Positions 48,176 through 56,942 of a stretch of DNA of 64,000 bases are shown one piece after another. The notes under the pieces were generated by a model. That model saw nothing but the letters and a program-made list of their open reading frames with translations. It did not search any database and was not told where the DNA came from. The DNA lies in NCBI RefSeq assembly GCF_014836985.1, contig NZ_JACSPU010000002.1, positions 1 through 64,000 of the forward strand, written 5' to 3'. Source of the stretch: Planococcus wigleyi. Lineage in GTDB: Bacteria > Bacillota > Bacilli > Bacillales_A > Planococcaceae. The translations under genes were made by a program, and so were the position numbers. Numbering within the stretch: the first letter of the stretch is position 1; each line of letters starts with the position of its first letter.

Positions 48176-49723
48176 TTATACTAAAACGGGTACTTCACTT
48201 CTGATGAGGTGGTCGAAAGCACTCAACGATGCTGTCGCACCCGATCCCATTGAAATGATGATTTGTTTGTATGGAATGTTTGTGCAGTCTCCCGCCGCAA
48301 ACACACCCGGTACGTTCGTAGCCCCGCGTTGGTCGATGATGATCTCACCGTACTTCGTGCGTTCCACTACGTCGCCTAACCAGTCTGTATTTGGAACCAG
48401 ACCGATTTGGACAAATACGCCCGATAATTCAATGTGTTTTTCAGCCCCTGTTTGAAGGTCTATATAAGAAATGCCGTTCACTTTATCGGTCCCGGTGATT
48501 TCCTGCGTTCGTGCATGCGTGATGACTGTTGCATTCGGCAGGCTGCGCAGGCGGTCCTGAAGGACTGAATCTGCTTTCAGCTCTGCATTGTATTCAAGAA
48601 CAGTTACATGGTTTACAATGCCCGCAAGGTCGATCGCTGCTTCGACGCCGGAGTTGCCGCCGCCAATTACGGCTACGTCTTTGCCTGCGAATAACGGGCC
48701 ATCACAATGTGGGCAGTAAGCTACCCCTTTATTCTTGAATTCAGCTTCGCCTGGCACCCCGACATTGCGCCAACGGGCACCTGTTGAAAGAATGACGGTT
48801 TTGCCTTTTAGGACAGCCCCGTTTTCAAGTTCGATTTCGATGAACTCTTTCTTTTCTAAACGCTTGGCACGCTGCAGGTTCATCACATCGATGTTGTACT
48901 CTTTCACGTGTTCTTCAAGGCTCGCGGCAAACTTCGGCCCTTCAGTATGCTTGACGCTAATGAAGTTTTCGATGCTGAGTGTATCCAGCACTTGTCCGCC
49001 AAAACGTTCGGCAACAATGCCCGTACGAATGCCTTTGCGTGCAGCATAGATGGCTGCACTTGCACCCGCTGGTCCGCCGCCGACAACAAGAACTTCGTAA
49101 GGCTCTTTATCCGCAAATTCGGACGCATCCGGGGCACTGCCTAATTTAGCTAGCAACTCTTCCAATGACATCCGCCCGCTGGAGAACGATTCTCCATTTA
49201 AGAAGACAGTTGGGACTGCCATGATGTCTTTGCTCTCAACTTCTTCTTTGAATGCGCCTCCGTCAATCATCGTATGTGAGATGTTGGGGTTAAGCACACT
49301 CATTAAGTTCAAGCTTTGGACAACTTCAGGACAGTTCTGGCAACTTAAACTGATGTAGGAGTCGAAATGGTAAGTGCCTTCAATTTTTTTGATTTGGTCA
49401 ATCAGTTTCTGATCGACTTTTGGCGCACGGCCGCTTACTTGCAATAAAGCAAGGACCAATGAAGTAAATTCATGGCCAAGGGGAATGCCCGCAAACGTGA
49501 TGCCGGTTTCTTCTCCGATCCGGTTTACGCTAAAACTCGGTGTTCTTTCCAACTGCGTGTGTTCGACTTTAATCTTGGCAGACATCGAAGACAATTCATC
49601 CACCAATGCCAACATATCACGGGAGACGTTGTCAGAGCCTGCGCTGACTTTCAACAGCACATCGCCTTCCAATAATTGAAGATATTGTTCTAATTGAGCT
49701 TTTATTTCTGCATCTAGTATCAT
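48176..49723 (-). CDS. ahpF: Alkyl hydroperoxide reductase subunit F
   Basis: Flavoprotein that passes electrons from NADH to AhpC. The product is 515 aa. The N-terminal tandem thioredoxin folds (1-200) carry the redox pair in [12 protein letters not shown] binding begins at [19 protein letters not shown], the thioredoxin-reductase-like disulfide is [10 protein letters not shown], and the NADH motif is [14 protein letters not shown], with GVFAAGDC near the end. It is 12 bp downstream of ahpC in the same operon. Confidence 0.97.
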   Translation of the reverse strand: MILDAEIKAQLEQYLQLLEGDVLLKVSAGSDNVSRDMLALVDELSSMSAKIKVEHTQLERTPSFSVNRIGEETGITFAGIPLGHEFTSLVLALLQVSGRAPKVDQKLIDQIKKIEGTYHFDSYISLSCQNCPEVVQSLNLMSVLNPNISHTMIDGGAFKEEVESKDIMAVPTVFLNGESFSSGRMSLEELLAKLGSAPDASEFADKEPYEVLVVGGGPAGASAAIYAARKGIRTGIVAERFGGQVLDTLSIENFISVKHTEGPKFAASLEEHVKEYNIDVMNLQRAKRLEKKEFIEIELENGAVLKGKTVILSTGARWRNVGVPGEAEFKNKGVAYCPHCDGPLFAGKDVAVIGGGNSGVEAAIDLAGIVNHVTVLEYNAELKADSVLQDRLRSLPNATVITHARTQEITGTDKVNGISYIDLQTGAEKHIELSGVFVQIGLVPNTDWLGDVVERTKYGEIIIDQRGATNVPGVFAAGDCTNIPYKQIIISMGSGATASLSAFDHLIRSEVPVLV

Positions 49724-49735
49724 TATCAGAACTCC

Positions 49736-50305
49736 TTAAATTTTACCTACAAGGTCAAGGCTTGGCTTAAGTGTTGCGCTGCCTTCTTCCCATTTTGCAG
49801 GACAAACTTCTCCTGGGTTGTTGCGCACATATTGTGCGGCTTTGATTTTGCCGACAAGCGTACTTGCATCACGGCCAATGCCGTCCGCATTGATTTCTGC
49901 TGCTTGCACAACACCTTCTGGATCAAGGATGAATGTACCGCGTTGTGCCAGACCTGCTTCTTCGTCCAGTACATCAAAGCTGCGGGAAATTCGTTGAGAA
50001 GGGTCACCGATCATGATGTATTCGATTGTGCTGATCGCATCTGAATGATCATGCCATGCTTTATGGGTGAAGTGAGTATCCGTTGAAACTGAATATACTT
50101 CAACACCTAAACTTTTTAGCGTAGCGTATTGCTTTTGAAGATCCTCAAGTTCCGTAGGGCAAACGAAAGTAAAGTCTGCCGGGTAGAAGCAAACCACACT
50201 CCATTTCCCTTTCATGTTTTCTTCAGTAATGTCGATAAATTCTCCGCTTCCGGCATTGTAAGCTGAAGTGGCAAATGGTTGGATTTCTTTTCCGATCAAA
50301 GACAT
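49736..50305 (-). CDS. ahpC: Alkyl hydroperoxide reductase subunit C (peroxiredoxin)
   Basis: Typical 2-Cys peroxiredoxin that reduces hydrogen peroxide and organic peroxides. The product is 189 aa. The peroxidatic Cys49 is in [12 protein letters not shown] and the resolving Cys168 in [18 protein letters not shown] and the ring-forming C-terminus are present. TAGGAGGA precedes the ATG. First gene of ahpCF, with PerR-like boxes upstream. Confidence 0.98.
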   Translation of the reverse strand: MSLIGKEIQPFATSAYNAGSGEFIDITEENMKGKWSVVCFYPADFTFVCPTELEDLQKQYATLKSLGVEVYSVSTDTHFTHKAWHDHSDAISTIEYIMIGDPSQRISRSFDVLDEEAGLAQRGTFILDPEGVVQAAEINADGIGRDASTLVGKIKAAQYVRNNPGEVCPAKWEEGSATLKPSLDLVGKI

Positions 50306-50330
50306 ATAAAATTCCTCCTAAGTATTATCT

Positions 50331-50345
50331 TTAGAATGATCATAG
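50331..50345. promoter_or_regulatory. Second PerR-like box in the ahpC leader
   Basis: TTAGAATGATCATAG fits the 7-1-7 PerR consensus TTATAAT-N-ATTATAA at 11 of 14 fixed positions. It lies about 26 bp before the ahpC start. Weaker than the upstream box. Confidence 0.4.
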
Positions 50346-50405
50346 TTAATGACTTCATAAAAAATACCAACCGAAGTTATCTACTCGATTAATATGATTA
50401 TTTAA

Positions 50406-50420
50406 CTATAATTATTCTAA
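50406..50420. promoter_or_regulatory. PerR-like operator of ahpCF
   Basis: CTATAATTATTCTAA fits the 7-1-7 PerR consensus at 12 of 14 fixed positions. It lies just downstream of the ahpC -10 box, a position where repressor binding would block transcription. Confidence 0.65.
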
Positions 50421-50431
50421 TCCTACTATTA

Positions 50432-50459
50432 ATGGTATATGAAATAAATTCTTTGTCAA
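50432..50459 (-). promoter_or_regulatory. ahpCF promoter
   Basis: On the minus strand TTGACA (50454-50459), 16 bp and TACCAT (50432-50437). Confidence 0.6.
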
Positions 50460-50804
50460 AGGTAACCCTTTATTTTGAGTTTTTCCTTTAAATACGGTAA
50501 AAAAAGGAACTTAAAGTAAAAATCCAACACTTCCAGAAAACCAAATTCAACTTTAAAATCTGGTGAATTTAGAAAATATATATATTTCAGAATACTATTG
50601 ATTCTTATTTATTAATTTGCATTCGAGTATGGAGAAATAGTTTGTTTCGCTTATTGCAGGATGACAGTCAAACCTGAATTGACTGTCATCCTTTCTTCAT
50701 CTTAAATATTGTTATAATGAAGAGGTGGTAAAAGCTGCACAAAAACCTTGGATGTCTTTTTATGCATCACACGGATTTTATTAGCCAGGGAGTTGGACTT
50801 GAAA
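50460..50804. other. ahpC-DUF4317 gene-free region with a perfect hairpin
   Basis: AT-rich spacer without a gene. GGATGACAGTCAA (50659-50671) and TTGACTGTCATCC (50679-50691) form a perfect 13-bp stem with a 7-base loop, followed on the plus strand by TTTCTTCAT. No plus-strand gene lies upstream. TATAAT at 50713-50718 without a clear -35 may be the promoter of the next gene. Confidence 0.55.
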
Positions 50805-51998
50805 ATGAATAAAAAAGATATAGCAGATATTCGCAAGCGATTTAAACTGGATACCGATCTACTGAAGATCGCGGAAATTTATAATATCTACATCCAGCAG
50901 GAAAGCACGGAAATCTTCCACGAGGAAAGCCGTTCTTTTGCCATGTTGGACCGCGATCAGCAGGAATTGTTCCTTGAGAACTTTAAAAAAGTCTTGGGCG
51001 GCAAACTGGATGCGAAGATGTTTGAAGTGAAATTCCAGCCTCAGGAAGAAGGGCAAGCGGATCATACGCAAAAGCTTTTGTATGAAGGGCTGGAGGCAAG
51101 TGAGGTTGCTGAATGGAAAGCGAATATGCAGCGCATCGCCTTGAAGATGGTGGAAGAACGGCCATACGAAAAAGACATGGTGGTCACGTTCATCCGCGGG
51201 AATTATCATAAGACGACAAGACGCCAGCCCGATGAGACGGAAATCGATATGCGGGACGAAGTGTATACGACATCGTTTATCCTTTGCAGCATGAACCAGA
51301 CGGAACTGCCGAAAAGCTCATTGGTCTTTGATTTTGTCGAGAAAGAGTATAAAGCGAATGTACTGGTCGATCCGGTCATCAAGCTGAGCTCGCCGATCGG
51401 CGGATTCCTGTTCCCAAGCTTCACGGACAATGCCGCTGATATCCATCACATCTTGTACGCAGCAGGCAAAGCGAATAAACCGGATTTCCAGTTTATCGAG
51501 AACGTCTTGAATGGCGACGAAATTGTTACAGCTGAGGAAGAGAAAGCGGTCTTTGAAGAAATTGTGAAAGCTGTCATTGGAGAAGAAGTGAACTCAAGAA
51601 CACTTGCCGGTGTTTACGATGAAATCAATCAGATGCTCGTCGTAGCAGAAGAAAGTGAAGATGATGAAGAAAGCGCGCCGGTTCTGGATACAACAGAAAT
51701 TACACGTGTGCTGAAAGCGAGCGGCGTCAAAGAAGTCAGCCCCGAAAAAGTGGAACGGGCTTTTCAGCAAGTGGTTCAAGACAAAACCTACGAAATGAAA
51801 GCAAGCCATATCGTTCCAAGTTATGCGTCCAAGTCCATCAAAATCAACACGAAAGTCGCAAATATCGCAATCAGCCCTCAAGACTTACGATACGTCAAAG
51901 AAGTCAATTACAACGGCAAACGCTGTATTCTGATTGAAGTGGAAGAAGACACGATGATCGAAGGGTTCAAGCTGCTTGCGGAAGAAGAGCTGGAGTAG
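50805..51998 (+). CDS. DUF4317 family protein
   Basis: 397-aa cytoplasmic protein of the DUF4317 family, function unknown. MNKKDIADIRKRFKLDTDLLKIAEIYNIYI is the family N-terminus and decides the start at ATG 50805. GGGAG lies 13 bases upstream, and alternative TTG codons sit 6 and 12 bases earlier. The middle part includes LFPSFTDNAADIHHILYAAGKANKPDFQFIENVL. The acidic stretch EESEDDEESAP links two lobes. It has no membrane segment or signal peptide and stands alone before a terminator. Confidence 0.85.
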   Translation: MNKKDIADIRKRFKLDTDLLKIAEIYNIYIQQESTEIFHEESRSFAMLDRDQQELFLENFKKVLGGKLDAKMFEVKFQPQEEGQADHTQKLLYEGLEASEVAEWKANMQRIALKMVEERPYEKDMVVTFIRGNYHKTTRRQPDETEIDMRDEVYTTSFILCSMNQTELPKSSLVFDFVEKEYKANVLVDPVIKLSSPIGGFLFPSFTDNAADIHHILYAAGKANKPDFQFIENVLNGDEIVTAEEEKAVFEEIVKAVIGEEVNSRTLAGVYDEINQMLVVAEESEDDEESAPVLDTTEITRVLKASGVKEVSPEKVERAFQQVVQDKTYEMKASHIVPSYASKSIKINTKVANIAISPQDLRYVKEVNYNGKRCILIEVEEDTMIEGFKLLAEEELE

Positions 51999-52040
51999 GA
52001 GAGAAAATCTGTGTCCATCCAGTTAAAGAAAACAATCAAT

Positions 52041-52089
52041 AAACCTCATTCAGCCCTGTTACAGAGAGCTGAATGAGGTTTTTTTTTAC
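52041..52089. terminator. Terminator after the DUF4317 gene
   Basis: AACCTCATTCAGC (52042-52054) pairs with GCTGAATGAGGTT (52068-52080), followed by seven T. It may also stop the convergent isomerase gene. Confidence 0.92.
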
Positions 52090-52102
52090 TAATGATCCAC
52101 AC

Positions 52103-53071
52103 TCACGTCCACCACATCTCGCCAACAGACTCTTTCACCAGTACAGGTTTCAGATTTTCCACAGCTTTCGTAAATCCTTCATCGATCGACATCAGCCCGT
52201 CTTCGTGTTCGATGCTGACGACATAATCGTAGCCGTAAAGGCGCAAAGTACTGATGATGTCAGCCCAGGTCTTTTGGTCGTGGCCGAATCCCACGGTACG
52301 GAAATACCAGGCGCGGTCTTTCATCTGAGAATAGTCGGTCATGTCCGTCAGGCCGTTTCGGTTTGTGTTTTGTTGGTCGATGGCGGTGTCTTTGGCATGG
52401 AAATGATGGATGGCGTTTTCGCGTCCGAGAATTTTGATGGCTTCCACCGGATCGATGCCTTGCCACCACATATGGCTCGGGTCCAGATTGGCGCCGATAG
52501 CCGGACCGCATGCTTCCCGCAGCCGCAGCATGGTCGCGGGGGTGTGGACGGAAAATCCGCCGTGCAGTTCAAGGCCGATTTTCACATTGAGCGATTCGGC
52601 GAGCTGGTTCTTTTCTTTCCAATAAGGAATCAGTTTTTCTTGCCATTGCCATTTCAGGATTTCCTGGAAATCGTTTGGCCAGGCGGCAACTGGCCAATTG
52701 GGATAAAGCGCGTTTTCGTGGTCGCCGGGACAGCCGGAAAACGTGTTGACGACTGGAACTTCGAGTTTCGAAGCCAGCTGCAAGGTCTTGATGAGCAATT
52801 CGTCTGCAGGACCGGCAATTTGCTGTTGCGGATGGAGCGGGTTGTTGTGGCAACTGAGCGCGCTGATCATCAGACCGGCATCTTCAATCTTTTGCTTGAA
52901 AGCTTTCTGTTTTGCTTCATCTTCAAGCAGTTCGTCCAATTTGCAATGGGCATCTCCCGGGAAGCCGCCAGTAGCCAGTTCAATTGCCTCGATGCCTTTT
53001 GAAGAGACGTAAGCCAACATATCTTCAAAGTTTCTATCGGAAAATAATACGGTAAAGACTCCTAACTTCAA
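52103..53071 (-). CDS. Sugar phosphate isomerase/epimerase-like TIM-barrel protein
   Basis: 322-aa member of the xylose-isomerase-like/AP endonuclease 2 superfamily, which includes inosose dehydratases, ketose epimerases and lyases on 3-keto glycosides. The start is a TTG at 53071, 6 bases after AGGAGGG. Longer frames read into the promoter. Metal ligands typical of the fold are visible: Glu in IGLELHGGF, Asp and His in GANLDPSHMWW, His in HHFHAKDT and Glu in VSIEHEDGLM. It is divergent from the LacI gene and has the same kind of operator, so it belongs with the sugar ABC cassette. Confidence 0.9.
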   Translation of the reverse strand: MKLGVFTVLFSDRNFEDMLAYVSSKGIEAIELATGGFPGDAHCKLDELLEDEAKQKAFKQKIEDAGLMISALSCHNNPLHPQQQIAGPADELLIKTLQLASKLEVPVVNTFSGCPGDHENALYPNWPVAAWPNDFQEILKWQWQEKLIPYWKEKNQLAESLNVKIGLELHGGFSVHTPATMLRLREACGPAIGANLDPSHMWWQGIDPVEAIKILGRENAIHHFHAKDTAIDQQNTNRNGLTDMTDYSQMKDRAWYFRTVGFGHDQKTWADIISTLRLYGYDYVVSIEHEDGLMSIDEGFTKAVENLKPVLVKESVGEMWWT

Positions 53072-53109
53072 TAGAATCCCTCCTCTTAATATTTCTGAAT
53101 ATACTGTCA

Positions 53110-53123
53110 TGTAAACCATTACA
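53110..53123. promoter_or_regulatory. LacI-family operator upstream of the isomerase gene
   Basis: TGTAAACCATTACA matches the palindrome at 53218-53231 in 12 of 14 positions. On the minus strand it lies just after a TTGATT/TATGTT promoter (about 53127-53155), so the repressor would block the isomerase gene. Confidence 0.65.
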
Positions 53124-53183
53124 TTACTAACATATAGAAATAATACGCTTAAATCAATCTATTTCAAAGTAAAAAAATACTTA

Positions 53184-53212
53184 TTGACAGATAATTCTGA
53201 ATAAATTAAGAT
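53184..53212 (+). promoter_or_regulatory. Promoter of the LacI gene and ABC cassette
   Basis: TTGACA (53184-53189), 17 bp and TAAGAT (53207-53212). The operator palindrome begins three bases later. Confidence 0.75.
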
Positions 53213-53214
53213 GA

Positions 53215-53234
53215 AAATGTAATCGATTACATTT
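53215..53234. promoter_or_regulatory. LacI-family operator, perfect palindrome
   Basis: AAATGTAATCGATTACATTT is a perfect 20-bp palindrome with the central CG typical of LacI-family operators. It covers the expected transcription start of the lacI-type gene. Confidence 0.85.
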
Positions 53235-53271
53235 CGGAACAAGAGCTTGGGGTTAGAAAGAAGGAACGTAT

Positions 53272-54261
53272 ATGGCAAACATCCAGCAAGTGGCTAAGCA
53301 GGCAGGCGTTTCAGTTGCAACAGTCTCTCGGGTACTCAACGGTAAAGACAAAGTAAGCACAAAAACAAAACTAAAGGTAGAGGAGGCGATCCAATACTTA
53401 AATTATGAACCGAGCATGCTCGGCCGGAACCTGCGGAATTCCGAAAGCCGCATTGTGTTGATCCTGATTCCCTCGATTTCCAATCCGTTCTATTTTGAAG
53501 TCATCAAAGGAATTGAAAATATGGCACTCAGCCAGAATTACAGCATTTTGCTGTGCGAAACGGATTCGAAGCCGGAAAAAGAAGAGATTTATTTTGATTT
53601 GGTTCGGAAAAAGATGGCAGATGGCATCATTTCGATGGATCCGGCGGTAAATGTGGAGACATTGAAAGAACTGGCTGAAAACTATGCCATTATCCAATGC
53701 AGCGAATACGGGGGAGGCATCGGAATTCCTTATGTCACCATCGACAGCGAAGAAGCTTCTTACCATGCGGTAAAGCACCTGATCCAGATTGGACACAGAA
53801 AAATCGCCTTGATGAATTCCGACGAGAAATTCCTCTATGCACGCGAACGGCGGATGGGATACGAGCGGGCACTTCAGGAACATGGCATTCCGTTGGACGG
53901 AGAGTATATCTTCTATACACAGGAATTGGGCTTCGAACAAGGCCAACAAACGATGAAAAAAATTCTTCAGTTGCAGGACCGGCCGACAGCTGTTTTTGCG
54001 GTATCGGATTTATTGGCAATCGGTGCATTAAAAGAGATTAATGCAGCAGGACTCCACGTACCGGAGGATGTGGCCGTAGTCGGTTTTGATAAGATTGATT
54101 TTTCCAATATGACGAACCCGGCACTGACAACGGTTGCCCAACCGATGTACAAGATGGGAACGGTAGCGGCAAGGATGCTGATTGAAAAGATACAAGGGAA
54201 AACAGTGGACAGCATCGTTTTGGGCCACGAACTGGTCATCAGGGAATCGACAACCGGATAA
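53272..54261 (+). CDS. LacI-family transcriptional regulator
   Basis: 329-aa repressor. The N-terminal helix-turn-helix is ANIQQVAKQAGVSVATVSRVLNG, followed by the hinge YEPSMLGRNLRN and a periplasmic-binding-protein-like sensor domain (from about 60: RIVLILIPSISNPFYFEVIKGIE). GFDKIDFSNM and PALTTVAQPM are typical of the C-lobe. AAGGAACG precedes the ATG. Two matching palindromes flank the divergent promoters, so it probably represses itself, the downstream transporter genes and the isomerase gene. The effector is probably a sugar or glycoside. Confidence 0.93.
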   Translation: MANIQQVAKQAGVSVATVSRVLNGKDKVSTKTKLKVEEAIQYLNYEPSMLGRNLRNSESRIVLILIPSISNPFYFEVIKGIENMALSQNYSILLCETDSKPEKEEIYFDLVRKKMADGIISMDPAVNVETLKELAENYAIIQCSEYGGGIGIPYVTIDSEEASYHAVKHLIQIGHRKIALMNSDEKFLYARERRMGYERALQEHGIPLDGEYIFYTQELGFEQGQQTMKKILQLQDRPTAVFAVSDLLAIGALKEINAAGLHVPEDVAVVGFDKIDFSNMTNPALTTVAQPMYKMGTVAARMLIEKIQGKTVDSIVLGHELVIRESTTG

Positions 54262-54272
54262 GGAGGCTGAGG

Positions 54273-54313
54273 CCAGCGCTCTGTTATTAAAAAGCTTGAT
54301 GATGGAGCGCTGG
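54273..54313 (+). other. Hairpin between regulator and binding-protein genes
   Basis: CCAGCGCTC (54273-54281) pairs with GAGCGCTGG (54305-54313) with a 23-base loop and no T tract. It may protect or process the mRNA of the highly expressed binding protein. Confidence 0.5.
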
Positions 54314-54379
54314 GCTTAGCTGATACGTAAGCATTCAGGTTAAGAAACGGGTTTTCAAAAATATAAAGGGGTGAATAAA

Positions 54380-55363
54380 GTGAAGAAATTGTGGATCATT
54401 TTATTGTCTTTTATCACAATTTTCGGTTTGGCGGCATGCGGCAGTTCAGAAAGCGGCGGCTCCGGTTCTACGGATGAAGAAGCAAGCGGCGACGAGCAAT
54501 TGACGATTGGGATCTCTCTTCCTTCGGCAACGCATGGCTGGATGGGCGCTTTAATTGACAGTGCTGAAAAGCAGGCGAAGGCGTTAAAAGAAAGTGAAGG
54601 CATTGATTATGTCATGACCAATGCGGAAGATCCGAATACGCAGGCAAACGACGTGGATGATCTGATTGCACAAGAAGTAGACGTTATTGTCATGCTGCCG
54701 ATTGAATCCGCGGCTTTGAGTCCGGTCGGACAAAAAATCAAAGATGCGGGCATCCCGTTGGTCATTGTTGACCGGGAACTTGAAAATGATGCGGCAACGG
54801 TGGTGGTTAAAGGAGACAATGAAGGAATTGGTGTCAATGCAGGAAAATACTTCGTTGAACAATTGAATGGCGAAGGGAAAATCGTTGAAATCACTGGCCC
54901 TCCAAGTTCTGTGACGGAACAGCGGGGATCTGGGTTTAAAGAAGCAGTTGCGAGTGAATCAGGAATGGAAATTATTGCATCACAAAGCGGAGACTTCTCG
55001 ACTGAAAAATCATTGGAAGTCATGCAGAATATTTTGCAGGCAAACCCTGAAATTGATGCCGTCTTCACGCAAGATGATGGGATGGCATTAGGCGTACTGC
55101 AGGCCATTAAAGAAGCCGGCCGTACGGATATCCAATTTGTTACAGGTGCCGGCGGAGCAAAAGGCGTTTTTGAAGATATCCAAAACGATGGGCTTATGAA
55201 AGCTACGTTCCTTTACTCGCCGACTATGGTGGAAGATGCAGTGAAAATTGCGGGAGACATTGCCAAAGGCGAAGAACCGGCTGAAGCGATGGTTGTAAAA
55301 GAAGCAACGCAGGTAACAAAAGAAAATGTCGATGAGTATTACGATCCTGAATCGAAATTCTAG
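54380..55363 (+). CDS. Sugar ABC transporter substrate-binding lipoprotein
   Basis: 327-aa lipoprotein with lipobox LAAC (Cys20) after the signal KKLWIILLSFITIFG, anchored outside the membrane. The mature part is a type I periplasmic binding protein of the ribose/galactose group (LTIGISLPSATHGWMGALIDSAEKQAKAL, VIVMLPIESAALSPVGQKIKDAGIPLVIVDREL, VFTQDDGMALGVLQAIKEAG). The start is GTG at 54380 with AAAGGGGTG 6 bases upstream. A GTG at 54371 overlaps that site. First gene of the transport unit. Confidence 0.93.
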   Translation: MKKLWIILLSFITIFGLAACGSSESGGSGSTDEEASGDEQLTIGISLPSATHGWMGALIDSAEKQAKALKESEGIDYVMTNAEDPNTQANDVDDLIAQEVDVIVMLPIESAALSPVGQKIKDAGIPLVIVDRELENDAATVVVKGDNEGIGVNAGKYFVEQLNGEGKIVEITGPPSSVTEQRGSGFKEAVASESGMEIIASQSGDFSTEKSLEVMQNILQANPEIDAVFTQDDGMALGVLQAIKEAGRTDIQFVTGAGGAKGVFEDIQNDGLMKATFLYSPTMVEDAVKIAGDIAKGEEPAEAMVVKEATQVTKENVDEYYDPESKF

Positions 55364-55374
55364 ACGAATTGCCG

Positions 55375-55408
55375 GGAAATGCAATGGAGCCATTGCATTT
55401 CCTGTTTT
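55375..55408 (+). terminator. Attenuator-like hairpin between binding protein and ATPase genes
   Basis: GGAAATGCAATGG (55375-55387) pairs perfectly with CCATTGCATTTCC (55390-55402), followed by TGTTTTCC. Such hairpins after the binding-protein gene commonly stop most transcripts or shield the mRNA end. Confidence 0.65.
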
Positions 55409-55427
55409 CCTATAAGGGGGTAAAGGC

Positions 55428-56942
55428 ATGGCTTCACATCCTTTTGTGGCAATGAACACCATCGAAAAATCATTTAATGGCGTACCGGTCTTGAAGAAAG
55501 TAACACTGGAAGTGGAAAAAGGTGAAATTCATGCATTGCTTGGTGAAAACGGAGCGGGAAAATCGACGTTGATGAATATTTTAGGCGGTGTCCATCAACC
55601 AGACAACGGACAGATCTTCATCAATGGCGAGGAAGTTAAAATGGCGGATCCGCATGTTTCACAGGCACAGGGCATCAGCTTTATTCATCAGGAGCTGAAC
55701 ATGGTCGGTGATTTGAGGGTTTATGAAAACATGTTTCTAGGTTCAGAAATTCGCAATAAAATCGGATTTTTGAACGTGGAAGAAATGTGCCGCCAAACCC
55801 GCGAAATTTTAGCGGAACTTGGCGTTACCATCAACCCGAAAGAGTATGTCCGCAACCTTGCGACTTCCTATAAGCAATTGATCGAGATTTCAAAAGCGCT
55901 GCTGCACAAGTCGCAATTGATCATCATGGATGAACCGACGACGTCGCTTGCAGAGCACGAAGTAAGCCGACTTTTTGTTCTCATGAAGAACTTGAAAAAG
56001 TCCGGCGTTTCCATCATCTATATTTCCCATAAGTTGAAGGAAATCCAGGAAGTATGTGATCGCTATACGGTTTTGCGGGACGGCCAGTTGGTGAAGACCG
56101 ATGTCATGGAAAATGAGAATCTGGAAGTGATCACCAAGCTGATGGTGGGCAAATCCATTTCCCAGGAACGGTATGTGCATGGGCATGAGTTTGGTGAAGT
56201 GGCGCTGGAAGTAGAAGGATTGACGAGCGCCGGCTTATTTAAAGATATTAATTTCTCCGTCCGCCAAGGACAGATAGTGGGCTTTACGGGTCTTGCGGGC
56301 GATGGCAGAACGGAACTTTTTGAAAGTTTGTTTGGTTACCGGAAGAAATACTCAGGCATCGTGAAAGTGAAAGGCAAACCCGTGAAGATTAATCATCCCC
56401 GAAAAGCGCTGCAAGCGGGAATGGGCTATGTGCCGAAAGACCGGAAAGAAAATGCGATCATCAAAGATTTAAGCGTCATCCATAATATGAGCTTGTCATC
56501 GATGGGGAATTTTGAGCGGTTGGGTTTTATACAGGGCAAAAAGGAACAGCAGAAGTTCCAGACCTACAAAGAAGCCTTGAATATCAAAGTGCACAATCCG
56601 CGAATCACCATCGATAAGTTAAGCGGCGGAAATCAGCAGAAAGTCATCATCGCCAAATGGCTGGAAGCGGAGACGGATATCCTGATTTTCGATAACCCGA
56701 CACAAGGAATCGATGTGGGGGCCAAACAGGAGATTTACCAGCAGATTCTGATGCTTGCGGAGTTTGGCAAAGCCATCATTATCCTGTCATCCGAAGCCCC
56801 GGAAGTGATGCGGATTTGCCACGACATCAACGTCATGTACCACGGCGAAATCACTGCGCGCTTCACAGGCGAAGAGGCAAGCGAAGAGGAAATCATGCAT
56901 TATGCCACAGGAGCAAAAAGGGAGGGAGAGAAAATTGGCTAA
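55428..56942 (+). CDS. Sugar ABC transporter ATP-binding protein, double domain
   Basis: 504-aa RbsA/MglA-type ATPase with two fused cassettes that powers monosaccharide import. The N-cassette has Walker A LLGENGAGKSTLMN and Walker B LIIMDEPTTSL, but its signature segment is RNLATSYKQLIEIS. The C-cassette has LSGGNQQKVIIAKWL and ILIFDNPTQGIDVGA. Its P-loop is degenerate (GFTGLAGDGRTELFE), as is usual for RbsA. AAGGGGGTAAAGGC precedes the ATG. It overlaps the permease gene by 8 bp. Confidence 0.95.
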   Translation: MASHPFVAMNTIEKSFNGVPVLKKVTLEVEKGEIHALLGENGAGKSTLMNILGGVHQPDNGQIFINGEEVKMADPHVSQAQGISFIHQELNMVGDLRVYENMFLGSEIRNKIGFLNVEEMCRQTREILAELGVTINPKEYVRNLATSYKQLIEISKALLHKSQLIIMDEPTTSLAEHEVSRLFVLMKNLKKSGVSIIYISHKLKEIQEVCDRYTVLRDGQLVKTDVMENENLEVITKLMVGKSISQERYVHGHEFGEVALEVEGLTSAGLFKDINFSVRQGQIVGFTGLAGDGRTELFESLFGYRKKYSGIVKVKGKPVKINHPRKALQAGMGYVPKDRKENAIIKDLSVIHNMSLSSMGNFERLGFIQGKKEQQKFQTYKEALNIKVHNPRITIDKLSGGNQQKVIIAKWLEAETDILIFDNPTQGIDVGAKQEIYQQILMLAEFGKAIIILSSEAPEVMRICHDINVMYHGEITARFTGEEASEEEIMHYATGAKREGEKIG

